Part shown: positions 1 to 6,640 of the stretch, piece after piece
Layout: the number at the start of each line of letters is the position of its first letter
How positions within the stretch are numbered: position 1 is the first letter of the stretch
DNA from: Deltaproteobacteria bacterium
Lineage (GTDB): Bacteria > Desulfobacterota > Desulfobulbia > Desulfobulbales > BM004
Reading direction: 5' to 3'
Assembly (NCBI GenBank): GCA_019313095.1
Contig: JAFDBU010000269.1
Span: 1 to 6,737 of the forward strand
Length of the DNA: 6,737 bases
Program-made: the position numbers and the translations under genes
The notes under the pieces: generated by a model
Told to the model about the DNA's origin: nothing
What the model saw: the letters and a program-made list of their open reading frames with translations, nothing else
Database searches by the model: none

Positions 1-241
1 GGCCGAATAAAATGACCGAGGTTATGCCGATCTTGAGGCATTCCCTGCCTTCCCTGGCAAGTTGATCCACCGAGAGCCGGTAAACACCCGGCATAGAAGA
101 TATTTCCTCCCGTTTGTTTTTGCCGGGCATAACGAAAATTGGATAGATGAGTTGGGCCGGGGTAAGGTGCGTTTCCCGGATCAGGGCACGAAAAGCCTCG
201 TTTTTTCTCAATCGCCTTGGGCGGTAGTCGGGGAATACCAT
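1..241 (-). CDS. hemB: Porphobilinogen synthase (delta-aminolevulinic acid dehydratase) HemB, N-terminal part
   Basis: HemB condenses two 5-aminolevulinate molecules into porphobilinogen, the first common pyrrole of heme, siroheme and cobalamin synthesis, in the cytoplasm. Translating 241 down to 2 gives 80 residues beginning MVFPDYRPRRLRKNEAFR, followed by RETHLTPAQLIYPIFV, then SMPGVYRLS (residues 49-57) and ending GITSVILFG. This is the standard N-terminal arm and first barrel strand of HemB. The catalytic lysines and metal site lie beyond the left edge, so activity and metal class cannot be judged. The family is usually about 320-340 residues, so roughly a quarter is present. The ATG is supported by AGGAG six bases upstream. 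It starts 52 bp after the ClpX-like gene on the same strand with no terminator between, so co-transcription is likely. The identification rests on strong N-terminal similarity recognised by eye. Confidence 0.95.
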   Translation of the reverse strand, partial: MVFPDYRPRRLRKNEAFRALIRETHLTPAQLIYPIFVMPGKNKREEISSMPGVYRLSVDQLAREGRECLKIGITSVILFG

Positions 242-247
242 TTCTTT

Positions 248-252
248 CTCCT
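248..252 (-). promoter_or_regulatory. Ribosome binding site of hemB
   Basis: On the minus strand AGGAG (within GAGGAGAAAGAA) lies six bases before the ATG at 241. It is the strongest Shine-Dalgarno sequence in the window and fixes the hemB start. It suggests hemB is translated independently even if it shares a message with the gene upstream. Confidence 0.8.
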
Positions 253-293
253 CGAAGTATATGTTGAAAAATCAATATAGCGTCAAAGCGGCA

Positions 294-2054
294 TTATGTT
301 CGGAAAAAGTCACGGACCAGATCGCTTATATACTGTTCGGGGTCGTCAATACCGGCCCCGGGGATAACAACATGGTCTATGCCCTTTTTCTTTTCAAGCA
401 GGCCCAGACCGTACTCAAACGTGGTGCCCAAATTTTCGCAAAGCAATTTAATGCTCTCCTGATTTAAAGGCTGCTTTGCCAGGATCCTGTCTGTCGCTTC
501 GTCGGAGAAGGTAACATGAATACCGCATTTTTCTGAAAGTTTTTTTTCGCATTTCTTAATTTGTTTGACATAATCCATGAAAATTTCACAGACGTCGTGT
601 ATGTCGAGGATATCATCCTGGCATTGCTTTGCCATGAAACTTAAACGTTCCGGGGTCGGTGTGACCCCCTGTTTCTCCAGGAAATCTCCTCTTTTCTGCA
701 GCAGCATTTCCATTATGCGATCATGTTCTTCCTGGTAGAGACGGTGATATTGATCCTCATACCGGGCTAGATAATCCATGTCTGACAGCAGGCGTTCCAG
801 TTCATTACAAGGATCTCTGACCAGTTCCCGGGTGACGGAAAGAAATCTGATATCGGTCGAGGGCAATTTCTTTTCAAAAGGCAGCAGGATTTTTTCCATA
901 ATGCTGACAAGACCTCGGGCACCGGTCTGTTCATGCGATGCTTTTCTGGCAATCTCCATGAGTGCCTCATCACTGAACTGAATTCTGATACCGTAGGCAG
1001 CAAAATCAAGCTTCTTGCCAACAACTACCGAGCTGTTTGGGTTCAAAAGAATTTCGTAAAGATCTTTGACCGTCAGTTCTTCAAGACAGGCAATAACAGG
1101 GAGTCTGCCGATGAACTCACTTTCAAAACCATAACTTATAAGATCTTCAGCCTTAACATGTTTGAGATAGCGGCCGGATTCTTTTTTTGAGGCTATATCA
1201 CCCTCGAAACCGATAGATTGTTTCTGGACTCTTTTTTTGATGATATCCTCAAGATCGGTAAAGGCGCCGCTCATGATGAACAGAATATCTTTTGTATTTA
1301 TCATCTTACGCTGTCGCTTGCCGGTCGCCCTGTAATGTTCAATGGCTTCGATCTGGGAGATAGGATCATGGGGCACCTTGAGATCTACCTCTGTTTCCTC
1401 CATGGGTTTTAAAAGGGCACGCTGGACACCGGAACGGGAAACATCCGCACCGATCAGGTTGTGCGCCGAAGCGATCTTATCAATCTCATCAATATAGATG
1501 ATGCCGTACTGGGCGCTCTCAATATCATCTCCAGCCTCCCGCACCAGATCACGCACCAGGTCATCAACATCTCCCCCAACATAACCAGTCTCGCTGAACT
1601 TGGTCGCATCACCCTTGATAAAAGGAACACCCAGTTTCTTGGCAATAAGCTTGATGAGAAAGGTCTTGCCGACCCCGGTCGGGCCGATGAGCAGAACATT
1701 GTTCTTTATCTGCCCGACAGTCCTTTTGGCCTGCAACGGGTTTTCAATGGCATTCCTGATGCGGTTGAAGTGGGTGCATATTTTGGTGGAAAGAACGGCC
1801 TTGGCTTCATCCTGTCGAACGACATAATCATCTAAGTAGGCGCAAAGTTCTTCCGGCTTTATGGTAAAATCCAGGTAGGGACTTTTTTTATCGCCGGGTT
1901 GGTCAGTGGTGACGTTACTGTCTATCTCAAGTTCCGGTTGGGCATGAATGCCGACAATTTTGACCCGGTCGCCGTATTTTTTTGACAGGTAGTCACTGAT
2001 ATCTTTTTCAATATCCTGGTGCGATGGCAGGTTGGTTGGATAATCATCACTCAT
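294..2054 (-). CDS. ClpX-like AAA+ unfoldase, no zinc domain, extended C-terminus
   Basis: This is a 586-residue ATPase of the ClpX/HslU clade, expected to unfold proteins in the cytoplasm and feed them to ClpP. Visible motifs: ClpX-like entry segment (LDDYVVRQDEAK, about 75-86), Walker A GPTGVGKT (124-131), pore loop GYVG (157-160), Walker B IIYIDEIDK (185-193), sensor 1 ILFIMSGAF (257-265), ClpP-docking IGF (281-283), arginine finger FIGRLP (315-320) and sensor 2 GARG (378-381). Differences from ClpX (about 420 residues): no N-terminal Cys4 zinc domain; about 65 unrelated residues in its place; no RKH triplet, but a longer basic insert before sensor 1; and about 180 extra C-terminal residues made of charged helices plus a degenerate copy of the small AAA domain. 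I chose the ATG at 2054 because GGAG precedes it. A GTG at 2123 would add 23 unconserved residues and has no ribosome site. It lies between ntrX and hemB. Function beyond ATP-driven unfolding is unknown, so I do not call it clpX. Confidence 0.85.
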   Translation of the reverse strand: MSDDYPTNLPSHQDIEKDISDYLSKKYGDRVKIVGIHAQPELEIDSNVTTDQPGDKKSPYLDFTIKPEELCAYLDDYVVRQDEAKAVLSTKICTHFNRIRNAIENPLQAKRTVGQIKNNVLLIGPTGVGKTFLIKLIAKKLGVPFIKGDATKFSETGYVGGDVDDLVRDLVREAGDDIESAQYGIIYIDEIDKIASAHNLIGADVSRSGVQRALLKPMEETEVDLKVPHDPISQIEAIEHYRATGKRQRKMINTKDILFIMSGAFTDLEDIIKKRVQKQSIGFEGDIASKKESGRYLKHVKAEDLISYGFESEFIGRLPVIACLEELTVKDLYEILLNPNSSVVVGKKLDFAAYGIRIQFSDEALMEIARKASHEQTGARGLVSIMEKILLPFEKKLPSTDIRFLSVTRELVRDPCNELERLLSDMDYLARYEDQYHRLYQEEHDRIMEMLLQKRGDFLEKQGVTPTPERLSFMAKQCQDDILDIHDVCEIFMDYVKQIKKCEKKLSEKCGIHVTFSDEATDRILAKQPLNQESIKLLCENLGTTFEYGLGLLEKKKGIDHVVIPGAGIDDPEQYISDLVRDFFRT

Positions 2055-2065
2055 TATTTTTAAAA

Positions 2066-2069
2066 CTCC
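2066..2069 (-). promoter_or_regulatory. Ribosome binding site deciding the ClpX-like start
   Basis: Minus-strand GGAG lies 11 bases before the ATG at 2054. The spacing is somewhat long but usable. The competing GTG at 2123 has no purine-rich sequence at a suitable distance, so this site favours the 586-residue form over the 609-residue one. Confidence 0.5.
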
Positions 2070-2157
2070 GTTCTGTCTGAAGGATCTGAAATTTGTCTTC
2101 CGGTGAATTAATAAATTAAGCACCTTCGGGTAAAACTCAAATCATTTTTAAGAATGG

Positions 2158-2186
2158 ATTAGAAGGGAAAAACAGAATGAATGCAA
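2158..2186 (-). promoter_or_regulatory. Candidate sigma-70-type promoter for the ClpX-like gene and hemB
   Basis: Minus strand: TTGCAT (2186-2181) as -35, a 17-base spacer, then TCTAAT (2163-2158) as -10. The -10 matches the consensus at five of six positions and the spacing is ideal, but the -35 matches only three of six. Transcription would start near 2151, giving a leader of about 97 bases to the ATG at 2054. It lies in the 151-bp gap after ntrX, where no terminator is visible, so it would add to read-through rather than replace it. Confidence 0.3.
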
Positions 2187-2205
2187 AAGCAGAAGAAAAA
2201 ATTTT

Positions 2206-3591
2206 TTAATCCGAGAAACTTGCAAGATCAATGTTCAAGGTTTTTATCTTTTTATGCAGGTGACTGCGTTCCAGACCAAGTATTTCTGCGGTCTGGGAGA
2301 TATTACCATTGTTTTCCTGCAGCTTGTCTTTGATATACTCCCGCTCAAACGCCTGCTTTGCCTCTTTAAATCTGGTGACATGATAGGGGGCCAGGGCTGA
2401 ACTGTCGGGCATGGTTACAGGGGTGCCGGGAGCCTGATGCAGGTATTGCTCGACAATCCTGCCGTTGATAACATCATCAGGGCACATGATAACAAGTCTT
2501 TCAACAAAGTTTCTCAGCTCGCGGACATTGCCGGGCCAGGTGTGAGTCTTCATGATGGCCAGGGCGTCTTTCGTAAATGATTTCCGGCCCAATCCCTTCC
2601 GGCTGAAATCCTCGACAAAATCTTTAACCAGCAGGGGAATGTCTTCAGTACGCTGATTAAGCAGGGGGAGATGTATAGGGACGACATTAAGCCGCCAGAA
2701 AAGATCAGCCCGAAAATTGCCCGCGTCAATTTCCTCTTCAAGGTTTTTGTTGGTCGCGGCAAGAACCCTGACATCAACCTGGATAGTCTGGTTGCCGCCT
2801 ACACGCTCAAATGTCTGTTCCTGAAGAATGCGCAGGATTTTTGCCTGGGTTTTCATGCTCATGTCACCGATCTCGTCAAGAAAGAGCATGCCTCTGTCAG
2901 CCTGGTCAAATTTACCTCGCTTGCTGTTTTGGGCGCCGGTAAAGGATCCCTTTTCATGTCCGAAGAGTTCGCTTTCAATCAACTCTTCCGGGATGGCTGC
3001 ACAGTTCACTTCAACCATGGGCTTGTTGCTGCGGGCGGAAAGACGATGGATGGTCTGTGCCACCAGTTCTTTGCCGGTGCCGTGTTCACCACGGATCAAT
3101 ACCCAGGCATCTGTCGGTGCAACGCGTTCTATCTGTTCTTTCAGCTGTTGGATGGCCGGGGAATTGCCGGTAAGCGAGGGTTTACGTTCAGTCTTCTGTC
3201 GCAGAATGAGATTCTCAGCCTCCAGGCTGGAAAAGCGCAGGCCGTTATTAATGGCAAGGAAAATTTTATCATAGGACAGAGGTTTTTCAATAAAATCAAA
3301 TGCACCTATTTTAGTTGCCTGCACAGCTGTTTCAATGGTGCCGTGTCCTGAGATCATGATAACCTGGAGCTCCGGATGCTCGGCTTTTATAAGTTTTAAA
3401 GCTTCAATGCCGTCCATGCCCGGCATCCAGATATCAAGCAGAACCAGGTCGACCGCCTCCGACTTAAGACGCTCCAATCCTTCTTCAGCTGATGCAACAC
3501 AGAGAGGCTTAAAGCCTTCATCCGTCAGGATGCCGGCGAGAGAATCAAGGATGCTTGTTTCATCATCAATGACTAGAATTTTTTTAGACAT
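2206..3591 (-). CDS. ntrX: Sigma-54-dependent response regulator NtrX
   Basis: This cytoplasmic activator receives phosphate from NtrY and drives open-complex formation by sigma-54 RNA polymerase. The 461 residues have the normal three-domain order. The receiver (about 1-120) has the acidic pair D9/D10, phosphoacceptor D53 in LLDIWMPGMDG, S81 and K103. The AAA+ domain (about 140-375) has Walker A GEHGTGKE (168-175), the sigma-54 loop GSFTGA (215-220, a serine variant of GAFTGA), Walker B GMLFLDEIG (234-242), and R294/R300 in RADLFWRLN. The C-terminal Fis-type helix-turn-helix (about 425-455) contains GLERSHLHKKIKTLNI, a signature I associate with NtrX rather than NtrC. Every residue needed for phosphorylation, ATP hydrolysis and sigma-54 contact is present. 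The ATG at 3591 has no recognisable ribosome site; a TAG seven codons upstream excludes a longer form, and the next methionine (56) lies inside the receiver. It follows ntrY after 197 bp. Targets cannot be read from this window. Confidence 0.93.
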   Translation of the reverse strand: MSKKILVIDDETSILDSLAGILTDEGFKPLCVASAEEGLERLKSEAVDLVLLDIWMPGMDGIEALKLIKAEHPELQVIMISGHGTIETAVQATKIGAFDFIEKPLSYDKIFLAINNGLRFSSLEAENLILRQKTERKPSLTGNSPAIQQLKEQIERVAPTDAWVLIRGEHGTGKELVAQTIHRLSARSNKPMVEVNCAAIPEELIESELFGHEKGSFTGAQNSKRGKFDQADRGMLFLDEIGDMSMKTQAKILRILQEQTFERVGGNQTIQVDVRVLAATNKNLEEEIDAGNFRADLFWRLNVVPIHLPLLNQRTEDIPLLVKDFVEDFSRKGLGRKSFTKDALAIMKTHTWPGNVRELRNFVERLVIMCPDDVINGRIVEQYLHQAPGTPVTMPDSSALAPYHVTRFKEAKQAFEREYIKDKLQENNGNISQTAEILGLERSHLHKKIKTLNIDLASFSD

Positions 3592-3611
3592 AAACGTTTT
3601 GCGATTGTTCT

Positions 3612-3642
3612 ATTATATTAAGTGGCAAGCTTAAAATGTAAA
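3612..3642 (-). promoter_or_regulatory. Candidate promoter for ntrX
   Basis: Minus strand: perfect -10 TATAAT (3617-3612) and TTTACA (3642-3637, five of six) as -35. The spacer is 19 bases, longer than ideal. TAATAT, three bases upstream of TATAAT, gives a 16-base spacer as an alternative. Transcription would begin near 3605, leaving only about 14 bases before the ATG at 3591, so ntrX would have a very short leader. The surrounding AT richness raises the risk of a chance match. Confidence 0.4.
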
Positions 3643-3702
3643 TTTTGAATTTAAGTAATCCAGTTTAGTCTGTAAGCAAATTAGAGTAATAAATTTTGCA
3701 TT
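3639..3702 (-). repeat. Pair of 13-bp direct repeats 51 bp apart upstream of ntrX
   Basis: Plus-strand TAAATTTTGAATT (3639-3651) and TAAATTTTGCATT (3690-3702) agree at 12 of 13 positions and start 51 bp apart, about five turns of B-DNA, so both would sit on the same helix face. The copy nearest ntrX overlaps the candidate -35. The arrangement suits a paired operator for a regulator, possibly NtrX itself, but the AT-rich background makes chance a real alternative. Confidence 0.35.
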
Positions 3703-3788
3703 ATTTTTTACACCCGAATCCTTGACTCTGTAACCCCCTGGTCCCTTATTTTTAGTCTATCCTGAATGAAGTTTGCTGACAAGCCGAA

Positions 3789-6002
3789 TCAGGCAGTCAT
3801 GGGGAGTTCAACCGTAAAAATTGCTCCTGTCGGTGAATTATCTGTTACCCGTATCTGGCCGCCATGGTCAGCCACCACCGTGCTGGCAATAGCAAGTCCC
3901 AGTCCGGTGCCCGACTTTTTGGTCGAAAAATAAGGTTCAAACAGTCTGTGCTTGTCTTCATCCGCCACACCAGGTCCGTTATCTTTTACCTCCAGCAGCA
4001 CAACCTGCTTTTCCGAATCGCATGAAAGGACAATCTCAATCACACCGCCCTCATGTAAAACTGATATGGAATTTTCCACCAGGTTGATAAGTACCCTTTT
4101 CATCTGCTTCAGATCGAAATTAAAACGGGGGATATTTTGTTCCTCCTTCTGACGAAAGGTTATATAGGGATGGCTCTCCTCGTAAAATACCAATATTTCT
4201 TTGACCATTTCGACCAGATCGTTTGGTGATTTCTGCACTATGGGCATCCTGGCAAAGCTGGAAAATTCACTCACAAGCCGCTTCAGTTCTTCCACCTGGT
4301 TGATAATGGTCTGGGTGCAGACATCAAAAACCTCCTGGTCGGTTTCCAGGGTATACAGATATCTTTTGCGTAAACGCTGGGCTGAAAGCTGAATAGGAGT
4401 CAGGGGGTTTTTTACCTCATGGGCAATCCTTCTGGCAACCTCACGCCAGGCCGCTATTCTCTGGGCCTTTTCCAACTGGGTCAGGTTGTCAAAAACCAGA
4501 ACGGTCCCGATGGAGTTTCCTGCTTCATCATAGAGCTTGGTGATATTAACGAGGAGCGAAAATCTTTCTTTTCCCAGGAAGAGCCGCAGCGGACTCTGTA
4601 TGGTTGACTTGCCGGACTCCTCCAGTTCCTGTAGGAATTTTTCAATTATATCTACATGGTTGGGCATCAGGGTTTTACGAAAATCCTGATGCAGGTAATG
4701 AGCTTTATCAATATGCAGAAGATCTTCGGCAAATTTATTTATGCTGGTGACGTTTCCCGCAGCATCAAAGGAAATGACCCCAGCCGGAACATTCTGCAGT
4801 ATTGTCTCGATATAGCTCCGACGTTCATCCAGTTCAATGTTGCTTTGCTGCAGGGCAACGTTGACTGATTCCAATTGTTTTTTACTGGCCTGCAGATCAC
4901 TGGTCATCCGGTTGAACGAGTCAACCAGCAGCCCCATCTCATCATCTGAGTCCTTTTCTAGCACAAAATCGAGTTCGCCCTCGGCAACACGGCGGGTGGC
5001 GTCTGCAAGTTTGCCGATGGGACCGGTCAGACTCCTGGCAATGTAAATACCGAACCAGATTGCACTGAATATTATAAGCAGTGTCACAATAAGTAGCATG
5101 ACAAGCAGACTTGTCTTCAATGGATTTTTGAGCATCATGAGCTGGCGATACCCGTCGATGCCTTTGGAAATTACGGTCATCCGGCGCAGCTGTTCCTGGG
5201 GGATGTATTCAGTGGTGACCAGGATATAGGGGGAAGCCTGGTTTCCTTCTTTCAAATAGACCGGGATCGCGCTTCTGACAATTTCACCGGTGGCAACAGG
5301 CTGAATGGTTGTCTGGCCGGTTTTGCCGGTCTGGGCCAGACGGAAAAGTTCCGCCGGAATTTCAGGCAGGTCACCGTTGTTGATGTTTTCACCCACGACT
5401 TCGGCAACTACCTGGCGCTGGTCGGAGAAAAGAGACAGCCCCTCAAGATTGCGTGCAGCCAGAAGTCCCTCCAGGTGGTGAAGTATTGCGGCAGAGTCAC
5501 GGTCAAGGAGCCGGAGGGCTATCAGCTGTTCTGCGATGGCTTTACCGGTTTCAATTGTGACCTTTCTTTTTTCCTGATAAATATCCTGTGCCACCTGCAA
5601 TGACTCATCAAGGGATGCTTCAACGTTCGAGTTAAACCAGTAATCCATGCTGGTGGAAACAAACTGCAGAGCTATAAAGAAAAGCAGGATAGTCGGCACC
5701 AGCGACAGTGAAATAATGGATACCACCAACCGGGTTCTAAGCGACTTGTTCAAAGAAATCTGACGCTGTTCAAAAATAAACCGCACCAGGTTCCTGAACA
5801 CCAGGAAAGCCATGAGCAGCAGTAGGATGATGTTGATGTTTATCAGGGAGAAGACGAGGACATTGCCACTGACTGGAAAGGTAACTTCGCCGATCTGGAA
5901 GACCACGGTTTCCAGGTATGTCAGTATCGGGATAAGAATAAGGCAGATTATGATCGCATATCGTGTCCGCCGTTTTCTTATATTTTGAGTTTTATCAGTC
6001 AT
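3789..6002 (-). CDS. ntrY: Membrane sensor histidine kinase NtrY
   Basis: This inner-membrane kinase autophosphorylates on histidine and passes phosphate to NtrX. It has 737 residues, in the usual range for NtrY. Domain order: basic N-terminus; hydrophobic segments at about 15-30, 47-70 and 92-115; an extracytoplasmic region of about 180 residues (116-297); a fourth membrane helix (297-321); HAMP (about 321-373, with TGPIGKLADATRRVAEGELD); a coiled linker; PAS (about 393-510, starting YIETILQNVPAGVISFD); and the kinase core. H528 lies in RIAHEVKNPLTPIQL, the NtrY-type H box. N644 (NLVENS), DNGPG (674-678), LFEPYFSTK (687-695) and GTGLGL (698-703) complete an intact ATP site. The ATG at 6002 overlaps the DUF4390 stop as ATGA, which is why I prefer it to a TTG at 6032 that would overlap by 34 bases. 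No clear ribosome site precedes it, so translation probably depends on coupling. The signal sensed is not evident from sequence. Confidence 0.93.
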   Translation of the reverse strand: MTDKTQNIRKRRTRYAIIICLILIPILTYLETVVFQIGEVTFPVSGNVLVFSLININIILLLLMAFLVFRNLVRFIFEQRQISLNKSLRTRLVVSIISLSLVPTILLFFIALQFVSTSMDYWFNSNVEASLDESLQVAQDIYQEKRKVTIETGKAIAEQLIALRLLDRDSAAILHHLEGLLAARNLEGLSLFSDQRQVVAEVVGENINNGDLPEIPAELFRLAQTGKTGQTTIQPVATGEIVRSAIPVYLKEGNQASPYILVTTEYIPQEQLRRMTVISKGIDGYRQLMMLKNPLKTSLLVMLLIVTLLIIFSAIWFGIYIARSLTGPIGKLADATRRVAEGELDFVLEKDSDDEMGLLVDSFNRMTSDLQASKKQLESVNVALQQSNIELDERRSYIETILQNVPAGVISFDAAGNVTSINKFAEDLLHIDKAHYLHQDFRKTLMPNHVDIIEKFLQELEESGKSTIQSPLRLFLGKERFSLLVNITKLYDEAGNSIGTVLVFDNLTQLEKAQRIAAWREVARRIAHEVKNPLTPIQLSAQRLRKRYLYTLETDQEVFDVCTQTIINQVEELKRLVSEFSSFARMPIVQKSPNDLVEMVKEILVFYEESHPYITFRQKEEQNIPRFNFDLKQMKRVLINLVENSISVLHEGGVIEIVLSCDSEKQVVLLEVKDNGPGVADEDKHRLFEPYFSTKKSGTGLGLAIASTVVADHGGQIRVTDNSPTGAIFTVELPMTA

Positions 6003-6598
6003 AAAGAAAGCTGCAGCCTGAGTTTGTACCAATCGGTCTCAAAATCCCAGGGGGAAGAAAAAGGAATCAGATAATGAAAGTAAAGAGGCATGGCTTTGCT
6101 GGCCAGTTTTGCCTTTGCTCTCATTGTGTATGATTTCCGGGCATCAAGTTCAGCGAGCGGCATGACTTTGAAACCGTTAATTTCAGACATGAGCTTTTGG
6201 GCCTCTGCAAAAGAAGCGGTAACCTTGCTGTCCCCGTTCTCATGCCGCTGAATGACATATTCCTTTTTGAGACTGTCATACTCCATGATATGGTGGAATT
6301 CATATTCTTTGATTTTCTTGTCTGGCCATTTGCTTCTGCTGACAAAAAGATCAATGTTAAAGGCAAAAGTTATCGGGATGCCGTTGTGTATGGCTGCTTT
6401 CATTTCTTCGCTCATCCAGTCAGTAACTGTCATGTAGAGCAGCAGATGGTTTTCTGAATTAGCTACCGTAAAATCTGTAACGGCCGCTTCCTGCCCGTAG
6501 GAATTACGGATCAGGCTGAGGTTTACCATCAAAAAGAAAAAGAAAACCGGCAGCAGGTAACGCGGCAGGTTTGGTATAAAACGCAAATCGGTACTCAT
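5999..6598 (-). CDS. Exported DUF4390-domain protein
   Basis: This 199-residue protein has an N-terminal export signal: R13, then a hydrophobic stretch at about 14-30 rich in F and L, then a possible signal peptidase site after SYG (33-35). An uncleaved anchor is also possible because R31 and N32 follow the core. The rest looks like the DUF4390 family: alternating beta-type segments, NGIPITF (72-78), W91-P-D93, YDSLKKEY (107-114) and a C-terminal PWDFETDWY (183-191). No enzyme motif or cysteine pair is visible, and the family has no established biochemical role. The ATG at 6598 is preceded by only a weak AAGAGA. The gene overlaps ntrY by four bases, so the two are almost certainly one transcription unit. 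As the protein should lie outside the cytoplasm, a role in tuning the NtrY sensor region is a reasonable inference but not shown. Confidence 0.8.
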   Translation of the reverse strand: MSTDLRFIPNLPRYLLPVFFFFLMVNLSLIRNSYGQEAAVTDFTVANSENHLLLYMTVTDWMSEEMKAAIHNGIPITFAFNIDLFVSRSKWPDKKIKEYEFHHIMEYDSLKKEYVIQRHENGDSKVTASFAEAQKLMSEINGFKVMPLAELDARKSYTMRAKAKLASKAMPLYFHYLIPFSSPWDFETDWYKLRLQLSL

Positions 6599-6640
6599 AT
6601 TCTCTTGGAAAGATGTTTATTAAAATATTCAATATGCAAG

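Noticed and set aside
258..279. AT-rich hairpin between the ClpX-like gene and hemB, tested as a terminator
   Set aside because: Two four-base A/T-rich stem halves around a two-base bulge are too weak, and no T run follows on the minus strand.
256..286. Possible hemB promoter: TTGACG, 19-base spacer, TATACT on the minus strand
   Set aside because: Transcription would start near 249, inside the hemB ribosome site (248-252), so it could not serve hemB normally.
1461..1835. 124-codon open frame on the plus strand opposite the ClpX-like gene
   Set aside because: It lies antisense to the Walker A/B region, which is strongly coding on the minus strand; no independent support.
2055..2123. GTG start at 2123 extending the ClpX-like protein to 609 residues
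   Set aside because: No ribosome site precedes it, and the 23 added residues show no resemblance to any ClpX N-terminus, whereas the ATG at 2054 has GGAG upstream.
2671..3351. 226-codon open frame on the plus strand opposite ntrX
   Set aside because: It is the antisense shadow of a well-conserved AAA+ coding region and has no recognisable domain or ribosome site.
6003..6032. TTG start at 6032 for ntrY (747 residues)
   Set aside because: It would overlap the DUF4390 gene by 34 bases using a rare start codon. The ATG at 6002 gives the common ATGA overlap and a typical basic N-terminus.
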